From Spizellomyces punctatus DAOM BR117 (Eukaryota > Chytridiomycota > Chytridiomycetes > Spizellomycetales > Spizellomycetaceae), in assembly GCF_000182565.1 (NCBI RefSeq), contig NW_015971537.1:1027299-1091298 (forward strand): a stretch of 64,000 bases of DNA, read 5' to 3'. The translations under genes and the position numbers were made by a program. Positions 1 to 15,353 of this stretch are shown here, in pieces. Numbering within the stretch: the stretch's first letter is position 1; each line of letters starts with the position of its first letter. The notes beneath the pieces were generated by a model, which was not told the origin of the DNA, searched no databases, and saw nothing but the letters and a program-made list of their open reading frames with translations.

Positions 1-1809
1 GCATATACCTTAAGCTTCTCCGAATTCAATATCTCCATCTTTAATTCTTTCATTCGCGCCTCCTTCACTGCGGTTCTTGTTACTGCTCTAAGGGCATCCT
101 CTGCTCTGTACCTGAAGGCTTCCACCTGCTTCATGTCAAAAGTGTAGGGAGTTATACTCCGCCCAATCGCAGTCTGTTTCCTTTGTATCCGCTCAAGAAC
201 AGATTCATCTTCAATAGGTTTGGCAGACACAGGTTGCTGGCCCTTTTTCTTCTTTGGTGGGAGGGGAGTGGGACTTTCAGGGGATTGCACCACAAAACTT
301 AGAGCCCAACCTTGGTTACCGACGCCTCGTGCAGTTCGGCCAACGCGATGCATGTACGAACGTGAGGAAATGGGGAGATCGAAGTTGATGACGGATTGAA
401 CGTTTTGAAAGTCGATTCCACGAGAGACTCCATACTCGGTGTCTTTCGGTTGCTGTCTTTGGCGTTTATTCTTCGATGATGCAGAATCTGAAGGTGCCGA
501 CCGTTTCCGGCCTGTCGACTCATGTTCTTCATCATCCTCGACTTCGGCAGCACCTTGCTCATCCTCCGCATCGCCTTCGTCGTCTGAATCTCGCTCGTTG
601 TTCAACATACCAGCCTCATCCGTTGCTATGATGTAATCATATACCCCCCTATTGAATTCCTGCACGATGTGATATCGACTCTTCAAAGGAAGTCCTGAAT
701 TCAAAGTACAGCATTTTATTCCAAATTGCTCCAGGAATAGTTTTAACTTGTAGCACCGATCTATATCATTGACGAATATGATACATTTCCCTGTACCAAA
801 GGGATGTATCCGGAGTTTCAGAATGAAATATGTAAGAAGGAATTTGTCGTTGTCCAGACACTTGACAAAGTATTGAGTGAGTAGGGATTCGCTGGCTGCT
901 GCGTCGTTGAGTTTGAGGATGGCTGGATTACGGAGAACGAGTTGTTTTAACTGATCTACGTCCTTTGGATAATATGCACTTTATCAGACAAGGGACGGAT
1001 AAGAGGATGTATAGATCTTCGTCCACTTACGGATGACATGGTTGCACTCATAAGATAGCTTTGGTATATCTTTGGGAGGAAGCCCAGAACCTTACGAACG
1101 TCCTCATCGTATCCATAGGACAGAATCAGATCAGCTTCGTCGATTACCAGAGATTCCAATGAATCCTTCAATTCCACGTTCTGCAAATGTACAAGCGAAG
1201 GCGTTAGAAGAGTCTTTCACAAGAATTTACGAAAATGTCCGCTGCCTTACATGTGCTTCCAACTGAGCCAGAATCTTGCTCGGTGTTGCAATTATAATAT
1301 CCGGTCTTTCTGCTAAAATGGCTCTAAAAATGTCAGATTGTTGAAGTTAGCAAAGGGTGAGGGCTGGGTGAGGGTACCAGGACCACCTACTTTTGATTGG
1401 CCACCGACTGATCGCTCGTCGCTAAATTCACCGCAACTACCTCCTTTGAGCAGTACAAACATAAATCCTTCACATGTCTCGAAACTTGCTCCGCCAACTC
1501 CCTCGTTGGAACCAATATCAGCGCTCGAACACCTGGTTCCTTGGAACTCCGTCCACCTTCTTTTCCCAGCAGAATTTTTTGGATAACCGGCATGCAATAT
1601 GCAGCTGTCTTTCCAGAGCCCGTCCGTGCACGAGCCAGAATATCTTTGCCTTGAAGTGCAAGTGGAATTGCGCTGGACTGGACAATTGTGGGGTGTGTGT
1701 AGCCAAGTTTGGCTATTGCACGTAAAAGTCGGGTGTCAAGGTCCAAGGACGTAAAGCCGGAATCGGTATCAAGAAGGTCAGACGAGACGGAGCTCGCTTG
1801 GACCGCCAT
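1..1809 (-). CDS. DBP9: ATP-dependent DEAD-box RNA helicase DBP9 (DDX56), 3' end missing
   Basis: A nucleolar DEAD-box helicase of the DBP9/DDX56 group, needed for 60S ribosome assembly. Four exons read 1809-1391, 1323-1251, 1180-1031 and 962-1. The Q motif region is followed by the Walker A motif ARTGSGKT, the PTRELAEQ motif, the ATPSKIL block, the DEAD box written [12 protein letters not shown] (a DBP9 signature), SAT as SATMSS, and in the C-terminal lobe GIDFQNV and [10 protein letters not shown] long acidic insertion (runs of D and E, then a KRQRQQ patch) lies just before GIDFQNV, as is known for this family. The frame is still open at base 1, so the C-terminus lies outside the window. 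Its start is 233 bp from the divergent POL3 start. Identification is firm; the splice sites all fit GT-AG and phase. Confidence 0.93.
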
Positions 1810-2042
1810 ATTTTAGAGTAATACGACAGAAAGGAAACCAAAAGGAATCTATGTGAAATTGGGCAAACTTTGGGAATTGCCCATCCGTCCGCACGCGTTA
1901 GTTCAAACAAAAACAAATAAAATCCACCATTAAACCTGTTTGGGAATTCGTTGAATTCGGATAGATCCAAATAGGTATTGAATTGGATTTAATTCCAATT
2001 GCAAATCGTATGGATCCAGTCGTGTCGTGAGAAGTCCGAACG

Positions 2043-6753
<4,711 letters not shown>

Positions 6754-7150
6754 AGTGTACATGGGATGCTATTCAATGGAAACGTTGGGTTCTGACGATC
6801 AGATAGATGGCATAATTGTTGGGCTTGTATTTTCCTTAGTTTGAATTTGTATATTTCGCCATCTATATGTAATTATGTCAATGGGAATTTACGTTGAATG
6901 CAGAATCAACGATATATGCTGATCCATCACTTGGCATGTAATGGTGCAAAAAAAAACATGAACGAAAATCAACATATTCTTGAGGATGGAAATCACGTCG
7001 TCTATGTCTTTTCCACGACCATAACCAGCAGACGGCAGATGATTGTTCAACTGTGACATAACCTGTTACGTCAGCATCGGATGTTGACAGCAAGATAATG
7101 GCTAGTCCACCTGAACATCTCTATTTCCCTGCACATTGACAACCTCCACG
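6754..7150. other. intergenic region after POL3
   Basis: About 400 bases holding the POL3 3' UTR and the promoter of the next plus-strand gene. AT-rich stretches are present, including an A-run near 6950. I see no gene, RNA or repeat here. Confidence 0.6.
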
Positions 7151-9290
7151 ATGGATTCGGACATAAAGGTCAGTAAAGTAAAGGATATACAAAGCTTGAG
7201 AGCTGAATGTTGCAAATCCGTCAATTTACGTGCGGTTTGTATTTAAGAGATGGATAAGTATGTCCTCCCAAGGACATAGCTACCCTGGGGAGCGGGTTAC
7301 TTTAGTTCCTCGAGCTAAAGGTCCTGTAAAATCAAACTTCCGAGCAAGTCACGTCCCGCAACAACGTCCCCGGGTGATGCTGAAGAAGATGCATCAGGAG
7401 CGAGCGTATATGGCGGACTTACTGGATCGACTGAATGCTGAGCAAAAGAAAGATGTTGGAACAGTCTGGTCCGGTTATCTCAATCCTGATGTTACAAACA
7501 AGAAGTATAAAGAGGTTGAAACTGCTGCTAAGGGAAAAGAAAAGGAGGCTGACAAAGCTGGCAATTGGATTAGTAAAAGCGCCGTAAATGTTAATACCGA
7601 AGTCCTTGATGGCAACTTGGCTTCCAAAGGGCCTACAGCTGCCCAATCAGGAGCTGAGAATACAATTGGTGGAGTAGATCGGACACTTGATGAAAAGACC
7701 ATCCACAACGTCACCGATCTACATGACGTTCTAGAACAATATGATGCAGTCAAGGTACGCCAGATTCTCTCCCCACCTCTCCCGGAGACAGAAGCAGCGC
7801 CTCCGAAAGCTGCACATCAGTTACCAACCCTGCCCGCACATGTACGAGCGCGAATTATTCCGTCACCGTATCTAAACATGACCAAACATGATGAGTGGAA
7901 GACGCACAAAGAAATTGACGAAATACTAGATCGAAAGGACTGGACGTATAAGCAAAATCAATTTGCAAAAGCTGACCAGTTGGAAAAGTTGTATAAATTT
8001 GTACAAAAGGTAAACTCGCGTAGAACCGAGCTGCTAGGATTTTCTCGCCAATTATGTGTATTGAATACAGGAACTCGAAGCACTAGATGCTCCCCCCTCC
8101 GGACCCGATTTTCGACGGCTGCAAGTTTACAGCGCCGCCTTTGAGAAAGTCATTGCAGAATTCAAATTATACGGTCCCATTTTAGCTGAGATCAAGGTAG
8201 AGAAAAGTACCGACAAAGTAGCTTGCACATATATTAATCAAACTGACAGAACGAATACGATAAAACCATCGCAAGCTTCCATAACGACCAGCGTGAATTA
8301 AATTTTCTGAGAACCAAAGTTCAGAAACTTCTGTCACAAAATGAGAACAGGTTATTACTAAAGTACGAGCGAAGGAAGAGCAAGCGCTTGGAAAAGCAGT
8401 TAGAGGAGCTGGAAGGTACATTATTTGTGAATGGTATTGAGGTGTAATTAAGGACTAAAATGACACAAATTGCGTTGGTTCAGCGGAAAATCACCAGTAA
8501 GATATTCAAAGTGCCGTGCTGTGCTCAACAATTAGAATGCTAAAACTCGTTGTCGAAGGCTGAGAGATGATTTGCGACGAAAGCTGGCCATTTACGCGGC
8601 GTATCTACCCTCATCGACTCTTGAAAAAAAGAAGAAAGAAGATACTAGTACGTTAACCTTGCGGTCGTGTCAACAATTGTCTCGACTCAATGATTGCAGC
8701 TTTGGCAGAGATTGCTGATGAGATCAAATCGTTCAAGATTGGCGACGATCCTGTCTCGGTATAGTGCTACATGCATTGCTATGTTGAGAAGGAAGGCCTC
8801 GAGAGTAATACCGCTCCAGGTTTATGAACGGAAGATTGGAGCCCTCGAGGTGGAAGTGACGGAACGTAATGGTCAGATCGAGGCGCTGAAAAAGGCGCAA
8901 GCAGAGGACTATGTCCCACGAGCAGAAAAGGAGAAAACTGATGTTGCACTGAGAGAGGCAGAGGTAACGCTAGAGACCTCGACCTTTTATGAAAGCTATT
9001 ATCTTGTTTGCAAACTAAGACCCGTATTCAGACTCGACTGGAAGACCTGCAGCGACAGAACGCGCTGCTGGAGCAGGAGTTGCACGACCAGAAGGCCGAA
9101 TTGTCAACAGTGTCTAGCACTTTGAGAGAGAAACAGGAGCAATACCAATTCTTACTCAAGGAATACAAGTAAGTGATATTTGCAATTTGCACCGCATCTT
9201 TGGACACTAAACGAACCCTGCTCATAATAAAGTGAATTATCGGAAGCTGTAGCAGTTTCATTCGATAATAAATTGCTCAAAAAGGTATAA
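7151..9290 (+). CDS. long coiled-coil protein, TSNAXIP1 N-terminal-like
   Basis: A basic N-terminal half is encoded mainly in one large exon (to about 8009). It is followed by a conserved-looking block around 8072-8310 reading LQVYSAAFEKVIAEFKLYGP then ILAEIKNEYDKTI, and then a long charged coiled coil (LRTKVQKLL, KRLEKQLEELE, EKEKTDVALREAE) over six or more small exons. The block resembles the N-terminal domain of translin-associated factor X interacting protein 1, a protein of ciliated cells; I judge this by eye. The end is a TAA at 9288-9290 after FDNKLLKK. The start is uncertain: ATG 7151 joined by a GTCAGT donor to the exon beginning RWISMSSQ, or ATG 7260. It faces UNC119 tail to tail with a 165-bp gap. 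A role in the flagellum is inference only. Confidence 0.55.
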
Positions 9291-9454
9291 TTTTGTATTT
9301 CCAAATCGCCTTGGTCACGTCTCTTTTCACGGTCCCTGCAAGTAACTCATCTATATTTACACATCCCATAGGAGTGATCGTTAAACATCTCCACGGACCA
9401 TTTAGTCCACAGCTTTCCTACGCTTGTTTATTAAATAGTGGATCGGATTCAGCG

Positions 9455-10566
9455 CTAGCTATAGCTATAGCTGGCTTTGTTGTGCATGATGAGTCGATCA
9501 TCGACAAAGTAGAAACTATCTGATAGTGTCGATCCGGGATTGTCAACCATCTCTTGCACTACATAGAAATTGCGTCAGTGATATTACTGAGCCAGGTTGA
9601 TTCAGATATGTCAATAAGTAGGCCTTGAACTTACCTTGCTTTTCAGTCAGTTCTGGTAGCTAGAGTGCAGATAATGTTGTTTAACAGATATTCTTACCAA
9701 CCGTGAAGCAAAATTACTTACGGAATAAACTGCCTCCCATGTATTGACACTATTAGGGATACAATACCCAAACGTGAAATCAAAAGACTTGAGGAGTTTT
9801 CCTTTGAAGTAATGTCGCTCAATCATCCGAAAGTTCTGGATACCTTCGGGACAAACAGCGAAAACTAATCTGGTAGAGGTTGAGGTTGGAAGAATATGAG
9901 ATGACCAATAACTAACATGAAATGATATTTTTCGTACGTTGTGCCAACTGTTTTGTAGGAGAGAAAGTCGACCGGGAAAGTATAGGCAATTGTCCGCAGC
10001 TCGTCACCGCTGCAGAAGAAGATCGGGTCAGCTATTCAGCCTTCAGTTTCCCTCCTCATGATCTCCAGATATGAATATCTCACCCGCTCAAGTCCCGTTC
10101 CTTCCAGTTGATCTCAACCGACGGTCGTTTGACTTCGAAAACGACCTAGAGAAGGACACTATGGGCACGTGTCCACTCAATCGTGAGACGCAACACATAC
10201 ACTACCTTACTTGATTCCATGTCACGAATTCGAAACTCAAGGAACTTGAATATAATAAATGAATAAATAAGTAGAGTTTCTAGTGTTATGCTTTGACTTG
10301 GAAGCAAACCTCAATGTACTTATTCAAACTAAGCGGGCACAGGAACTGATTCAGCGTCAGATGTCATACAATTGAGAAGGCAAGAGTTGAGAACTTTGTC
10401 AACAGGTACCTTGTCAGTTGGTTTGGTATATCTGTCCCATAATAACCGAAAATGGTCGAAATTTAGCAAGATTCCTTTAGTCTGCACAATCGAACTAACG
10501 CACATACTTCAGAACCATTTCCGGGGTAACATTCTGCGGTCGGGTACTCTTGCTTTTATTTGCCAT
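9455..10566 (-). CDS. UNC119: UNC119/PDE6-delta family lipid-binding chaperone
   Basis: A protein that carries myristoylated cargo to cilia or flagella. It has nine small exons: 10566-10508, 10431-10410, 10345-10310, 10244-10206, 10145-10084, 10009-9938, 9869-9722, 9659-9635 and 9558-9455. The joined frame gives about 190 residues with the family landmarks in order: [20 protein letters not shown], then [52 protein letters not shown] and [20 protein letters not shown]. Length and motif spacing match UNC119 closely, and the C-terminal [13 protein letters not shown] block separates it from PDE6D. All eight introns fit GT-AG and phase. Exon 2 is only 22 nt. It is divergent from AK6, with about 210 bp between starts. 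Confidence 0.92.
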
Positions 10567-10775
10567 GTTGGGTGCTGTAGGGGAACGGTGTGCTGTGCGG
10601 TAGTAATATCGGCCAGAACTTTGGGTCGCCCAAGGTGGACGATCTTGACGCGAGCTGCTGTGTCAGCACACGATAAGGCGCAGCCGGCGCGCTGTCCTGG
10701 TCGCCCATGGCAACAGCGGAGTCTGAATTTCAGTTCGCATCGGTTGCAGGTTTGACCAGTTGACTAGCAAGCATC

Positions 10776-11463
<688 letters not shown>

Positions 11464-11721
11464 TTGCGTCCTTGTAGAATATTTTTTATAGCAGCATTTC
11501 TTGTATATATTGTTCAGTAGCAGATAGACAGAATTTACTGATTGGCACCCAATTCATGCTCGGGCTGTGGCAATGAGCCAGACTGTATTCAGACTGTATT
11601 CATCGCTGCTTTGAACACTACTCATACCTAAGCATTGGCGGCGTTCTTCCTGCATAACGACTAGAACGGATTGTAGCCTATGTCTAGCAAGGACAACCTC
11701 TAAATAACACGTTTCTGCCCT
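11464..11721. other. convergent 3' region between FAP7 and ROGDI
   Basis: Tail-to-tail intergenic space. A near-duplicate pair (gactgtattcagactgtatt, about 11580-11600) is visible. No gene seen. Confidence 0.5.
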
Positions 11722-13337
11722 TCATCGCAATATTTGCAACTTGATCCGCATCTCCTCACAAAGGCCGTCAAGGGTATCAATCGAACGAACTAATGTAGCC
11801 AAACGGGGACTTGCAGATTCCACGGTCAATTCATCAAGAATTTCAACCGGTCGACCTTTGTATGTGCTGGAAGCAAACAGGACAATGTCATTAATCGAGA
11901 GGGCAACAGGAAGATTGGGGCGCCGTTACACCTACTCAAGCTTGATGTTTTTGAACTTCCCCAGGATTTTGCTCTGAAACTGCAACGGAATGCCCGGTTG
12001 ATGGAAGTTCAAGGCATATACCGACACCACGAGATTCGATTGGATAACATGGAACTCCACAACTAGATCATCCGGCAAATCTGGTGCGAATACCTTTGGT
12101 GTCATACTGGAGAGTTGGGAGAAGATACAAAATATAAAGTTGGAACGACGGCGATAGTATACCTTGATATCACACTCCTTATTTGGAAAGATATCTGACT
12201 CATCGATTCGAACGAGCGCAGCTTTGGCTTTCTTGACAATGGCTGACACACGGTTCAACAGCTATTACATGATGGAAAAGACGCATAAGCTGGAGAGTAC
12301 GAATAATGCTCGCCATTCTCGAGCATACCTGCATAAGGCTGTCTCGATCATGCGCTGCATTTGGTTGTGACTCGAAAGCCTCAAGAGCTAACAGTAGGTA
12401 GTTGCGGGCTGTTTGGACCTTCCAAACGCCCATGCATTAGGCGATACATTATGGATAGCGCTGGACGAGCATCGACGCACCTGGTGCAGGACGGGTGGGT
12501 TGGCTGAATTTATCGTTAATTTTATTACATTCCCTCGATTGTAATGTGGCAGTTTTAGCGTGAGCTCCTATATAAACAAAACTGTCAGCTTTTGGGACCA
12601 AAATGACAAATCGATTACGTCACTGAGGATATCGCACCCCTTTAACGATGGCGGTCCCATCTATTGTAACGAATCCCTTCAACAAGTCGCTACTACAAAA
12701 TACAATGTTAGCCACAGAAGACATGTAACCAGTGAGTAGCTTTCCTCGTACTTTGCTGATGTTACTGCTAGCGTTGCAGAGGCGGTCGACCGCTGATTTG
12801 GTCCTATTTAACCTGAGACTTAGGGAAGGGAAATGAAGGACATTGATGCATAATGAAATAGTACCTGCGTCGGCGGAACTGGGAGTGCAGCACGCCAAGC
12901 CGGTCTAAGAAAAGACAAAATGGCTACGTCAGATTGCCGAAACGAGACCATGTTTCCATCTTTCCGCCGTTGCAGTGATAGCAATGAATAGGACAATTAC
13001 CTTAATGATGGTTCCAACTTCTGCGACCAGCGGTGGGGCTTGAGTTTCGAGCATCCATAGCAATTCTGCTCTCTAGAATGAGACATGCAAGGAGGCATGA
13101 GCACAAACAGTCAGCAAACAAGGTAACAAAAAAACGAAAACCGGCAGTGAGACGCGACATCTGGCGACAGATGACAACGCGGTGAACATAGTGGCTTGCA
13201 ACGCATGCACTCCACCGTCTCCAGCATTCGCCCCTTTAGTATAGAGTCGCCAGTCTGTTTTTACTTACAAGGACGGACTCCTCCTTTGACAATGTCGTAG
13301 GCGCATTTGGGACATTGGTTGCAGAGGCAACGTCCAT
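11722..13337 (-). CDS. RAV2: Rogdi / RAV2 homologue (RAVE complex, V-ATPase assembly)
   Basis: Rogdi in animals and Rav2 in yeast belong to the complex that reassembles vacuolar H+-ATPase. The gene runs from ATG at 13337 to TGA at 11722-11724 in about eight exons. Clear family resemblance lies in the middle and C-terminal parts: SDLLKGFVTIDG, ARNYLLLALEAFESQ, VFAPDLPDDLVVEFHV (Rogdi has MFAPALPSDLLVN at this place), SNLVVSVYALNFHQPG, SINDIVLFASSTY and the helical end LCEEMRIKLQILR. The N-terminal exon is short (MDVASATNVPNAPTTLSKEE). The exact joins between 12500 and 12900 are less certain than the rest. It converges on FAP7. Confidence 0.82.
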
Positions 13338-14042
13338 GGCGAGAGACAAAAAAGTGTTCGAGAGTACCAACACGTAGGAGTTGTAGTTATATCGGAACGC
13401 GCAGACGCAAGCGCGGAGTTTGGGCCAAATTATAAACGGCTGGGATCGGTCTTTGAGCAGCTTCTTTTTTTAATACTTTTGGACCTGCGGGGGTCGTTGG
13501 AGGCTTGCGGCCTTTATAGACCAGATAACGAGGGGAGGGTGACCCCCCTCTAGCTGCAGAGCATCCCGCGGTTTTGCACGTGGTGGAAGCCCCTTGTGAC
13601 CCTTGACCCTCAATAACAACATATGACGTTACTCGTCGATAACAGTGTCGGGGCACGGCCGGCTCTATGGTTTCGATATTAATGAGAATAACAAATTGCG
13701 TTCGTAACAAAGTTGGGCAGACACCGTGGAAGGTTTAATACAAACATAACAACAAATAACAAATGATTTCATCGTTATCCCCTTTAGGAAATTATCCTGT
13801 TGACTACCCAGAGGGGCCTATCTCCCTGCCGAATAGGTCATCCCCAAATTCTCCGGAGGTACGTCTCACTTCTCGGCAAGGAGGCGATGTTTGGTACAGT
13901 GACGTGATTGGGCCAGCGTTAGGGGTTGAAAATGAACTGGAAAATCTTTCATATCGTAAATATGCCGTACAATTATCTACATCTATACCCGCCATGATGG
14001 CGAAAAGTAGAGCCACCTCAGCACCAAGCCCTACGGGTAGCC
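13338..14042. other. intergenic region upstream of ROGDI
   Basis: Holds the promoter of ROGDI/RAV2 and the 3' UTR of the next minus-strand gene. Open frames here have no family resemblance and no sensible splice continuation. The 13762-14040 stretch is AT-rich. I see no gene or repeat. Confidence 0.5.
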
Positions 14043-15176
14043 CTAAGCATCCTTTTCAGCTCTCCAGTCTATCTTATGTTTTGGCTCCACCTTTGGCATC
14101 ATACTCTCGACAATCCAGTCGACATCACTTATCCTCCATTGCCATCTCAGCTTCCATTCCCCTGCGGCATCCAACTCGAAAACTTCGTCCCATGGTGTAA
14201 AATGCGGGCTGATGAACTGTAATTCGACCCGTCGTCTCCTATCCCTAATTAATGGCATATCACTCTTCACATCTGTCACCACAAACTCCACGTCCAAATC
14301 TACTCTGACATCCACCTTGAAGAACACTCCATCGTCCATAGCTCGCTGCATAATTTCCTTCTGTCGCGGATGTGAACTGAACGTTGAATCTTCCTCGGGT
14401 ATGACCAGCTCGATCAAACTCCACCACTGTTGGGCGACGTACCCGGAAGTTGGTGCTGGGTATGGTCCATATGTAAAGTGCAGTCCAGTTACAGTTATCT
14501 TTGGCTTCCCATTCAACAAGAATTCCACCCGCTTCCCTTGACTTAATAATGTCCTATACCCTGCTGCGAATCGATCCGCTACGGCCTTTACCATCACGGT
14601 TCTCAAAGACTCTTCGTCGCCTGCTCGGTCAGGAGCAGATAATGCCTTGAAAAGCTCCTCCGTTACGATGGAAACATCTTCACAAAATTGGTCTGGGAAG
14701 TCGTACGTGGGATGATTAAGATGTTTCCGCGCACGGGCAGTTCCAACAGTCAGAAAGTGCTTGTCTCTCAGAGCTGACCAAAATGTGGGACGAGCACGTC
14801 TGGAAGGAGAAATGCTGAGAAGCCAGGGATATTCAGCGATTTCGGCCGCGAGAGAGGATGCTTTTTTATCAAAAAGAACAGGTAGAGGGAAGGAGGATGA
14901 CTTCGCTTTTACAGAAGGGCCTATAGAGGAGACTTTTCGATTCCCAAGGTCGGACTGGCGCGGCGTGCTGGGTATAGTTGAGGTGGGAGGTAGGGGAGAA
15001 GACTGCTTGCTCTGATGCTGTTGTGTGGAATTATCAGAGGGCTCGGCCAATGCCGTTGCTTGTGAAGATGACCACCTTCGCAGCGCACATCTTGAAGCAG
15101 AACTCTGATGTTGACGCACAAGATGGCGATGACACACCAAAGTTCTTCCCCACAATGACGTTCGTGAACTCGCCAT
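14043..15176 (-). CDS. putative mitochondrial protein of unknown function
   Basis: An intronless frame of 377 codons from ATG 15176 (chosen because the protein then opens with an Arg/Ser-rich, acid-poor leader, MASSRTSLWGRTLVCHRHLV, and RRWSSSQ, as for mitochondrial import); an upstream in-frame ATG at 15290 would add a segment that does not look like a leader. A Ser/Pro-rich linker follows, then an alpha/beta C-terminal half with VEFLLNGKPKITVTGLHFTY, VDVRVDLDVEFVV and a Trp-rich end WKLRWQWRISDVDWI. The C-terminal strand pattern recalls the Tim44-like/MRPL45-Mba1 fold, but I cannot confirm that. One of the few genes in the window without introns. Confidence 0.72.
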   Translation of the reverse strand: MASSRTSLWGRTLVCHRHLVRQHQSSASRCALRRWSSSQATALAEPSDNSTQQHQSKQSSPLPPTSTIPSTPRQSDLGNRKVSSIGPSVKAKSSSFPLPVLFDKKASSLAAEIAEYPWLLSISPSRRARPTFWSALRDKHFLTVGTARARKHLNHPTYDFPDQFCEDVSIVTEELFKALSAPDRAGDEESLRTVMVKAVADRFAAGYRTLLSQGKRVEFLLNGKPKITVTGLHFTYGPYPAPTSGYVAQQWWSLIELVIPEEDSTFSSHPRQKEIMQRAMDDGVFFKVDVRVDLDVEFVVTDVKSDMPLIRDRRRRVELQFISPHFTPWDEVFELDAAGEWKLRWQWRISDVDWIVESMMPKVEPKHKIDWRAEKDA

Positions 15177-15353
15177 TTGCTCGTTGTAAGAACAGCCAAA
15201 CTCAATCTGGAGCAAGCATGCAAGCGATCTGAGGGTGAAGATTGCCATAGCAACAAAGTAGCACGTGATGAACCTGCACTCGTTCCACAAGCTGTGGTTC
15301 TGTTTCCACTACCTACAGTTGAAAGTCCTACATAATTTCTGCGTAAAGCCCTT

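Noticed and set aside
9440-9480. Palindromic gctagctatagctatagctggc as a possible regulatory site
   Set aside because: It is explained by the codons for the UNC119 C-terminus (S-Y-S-Y-S stop).
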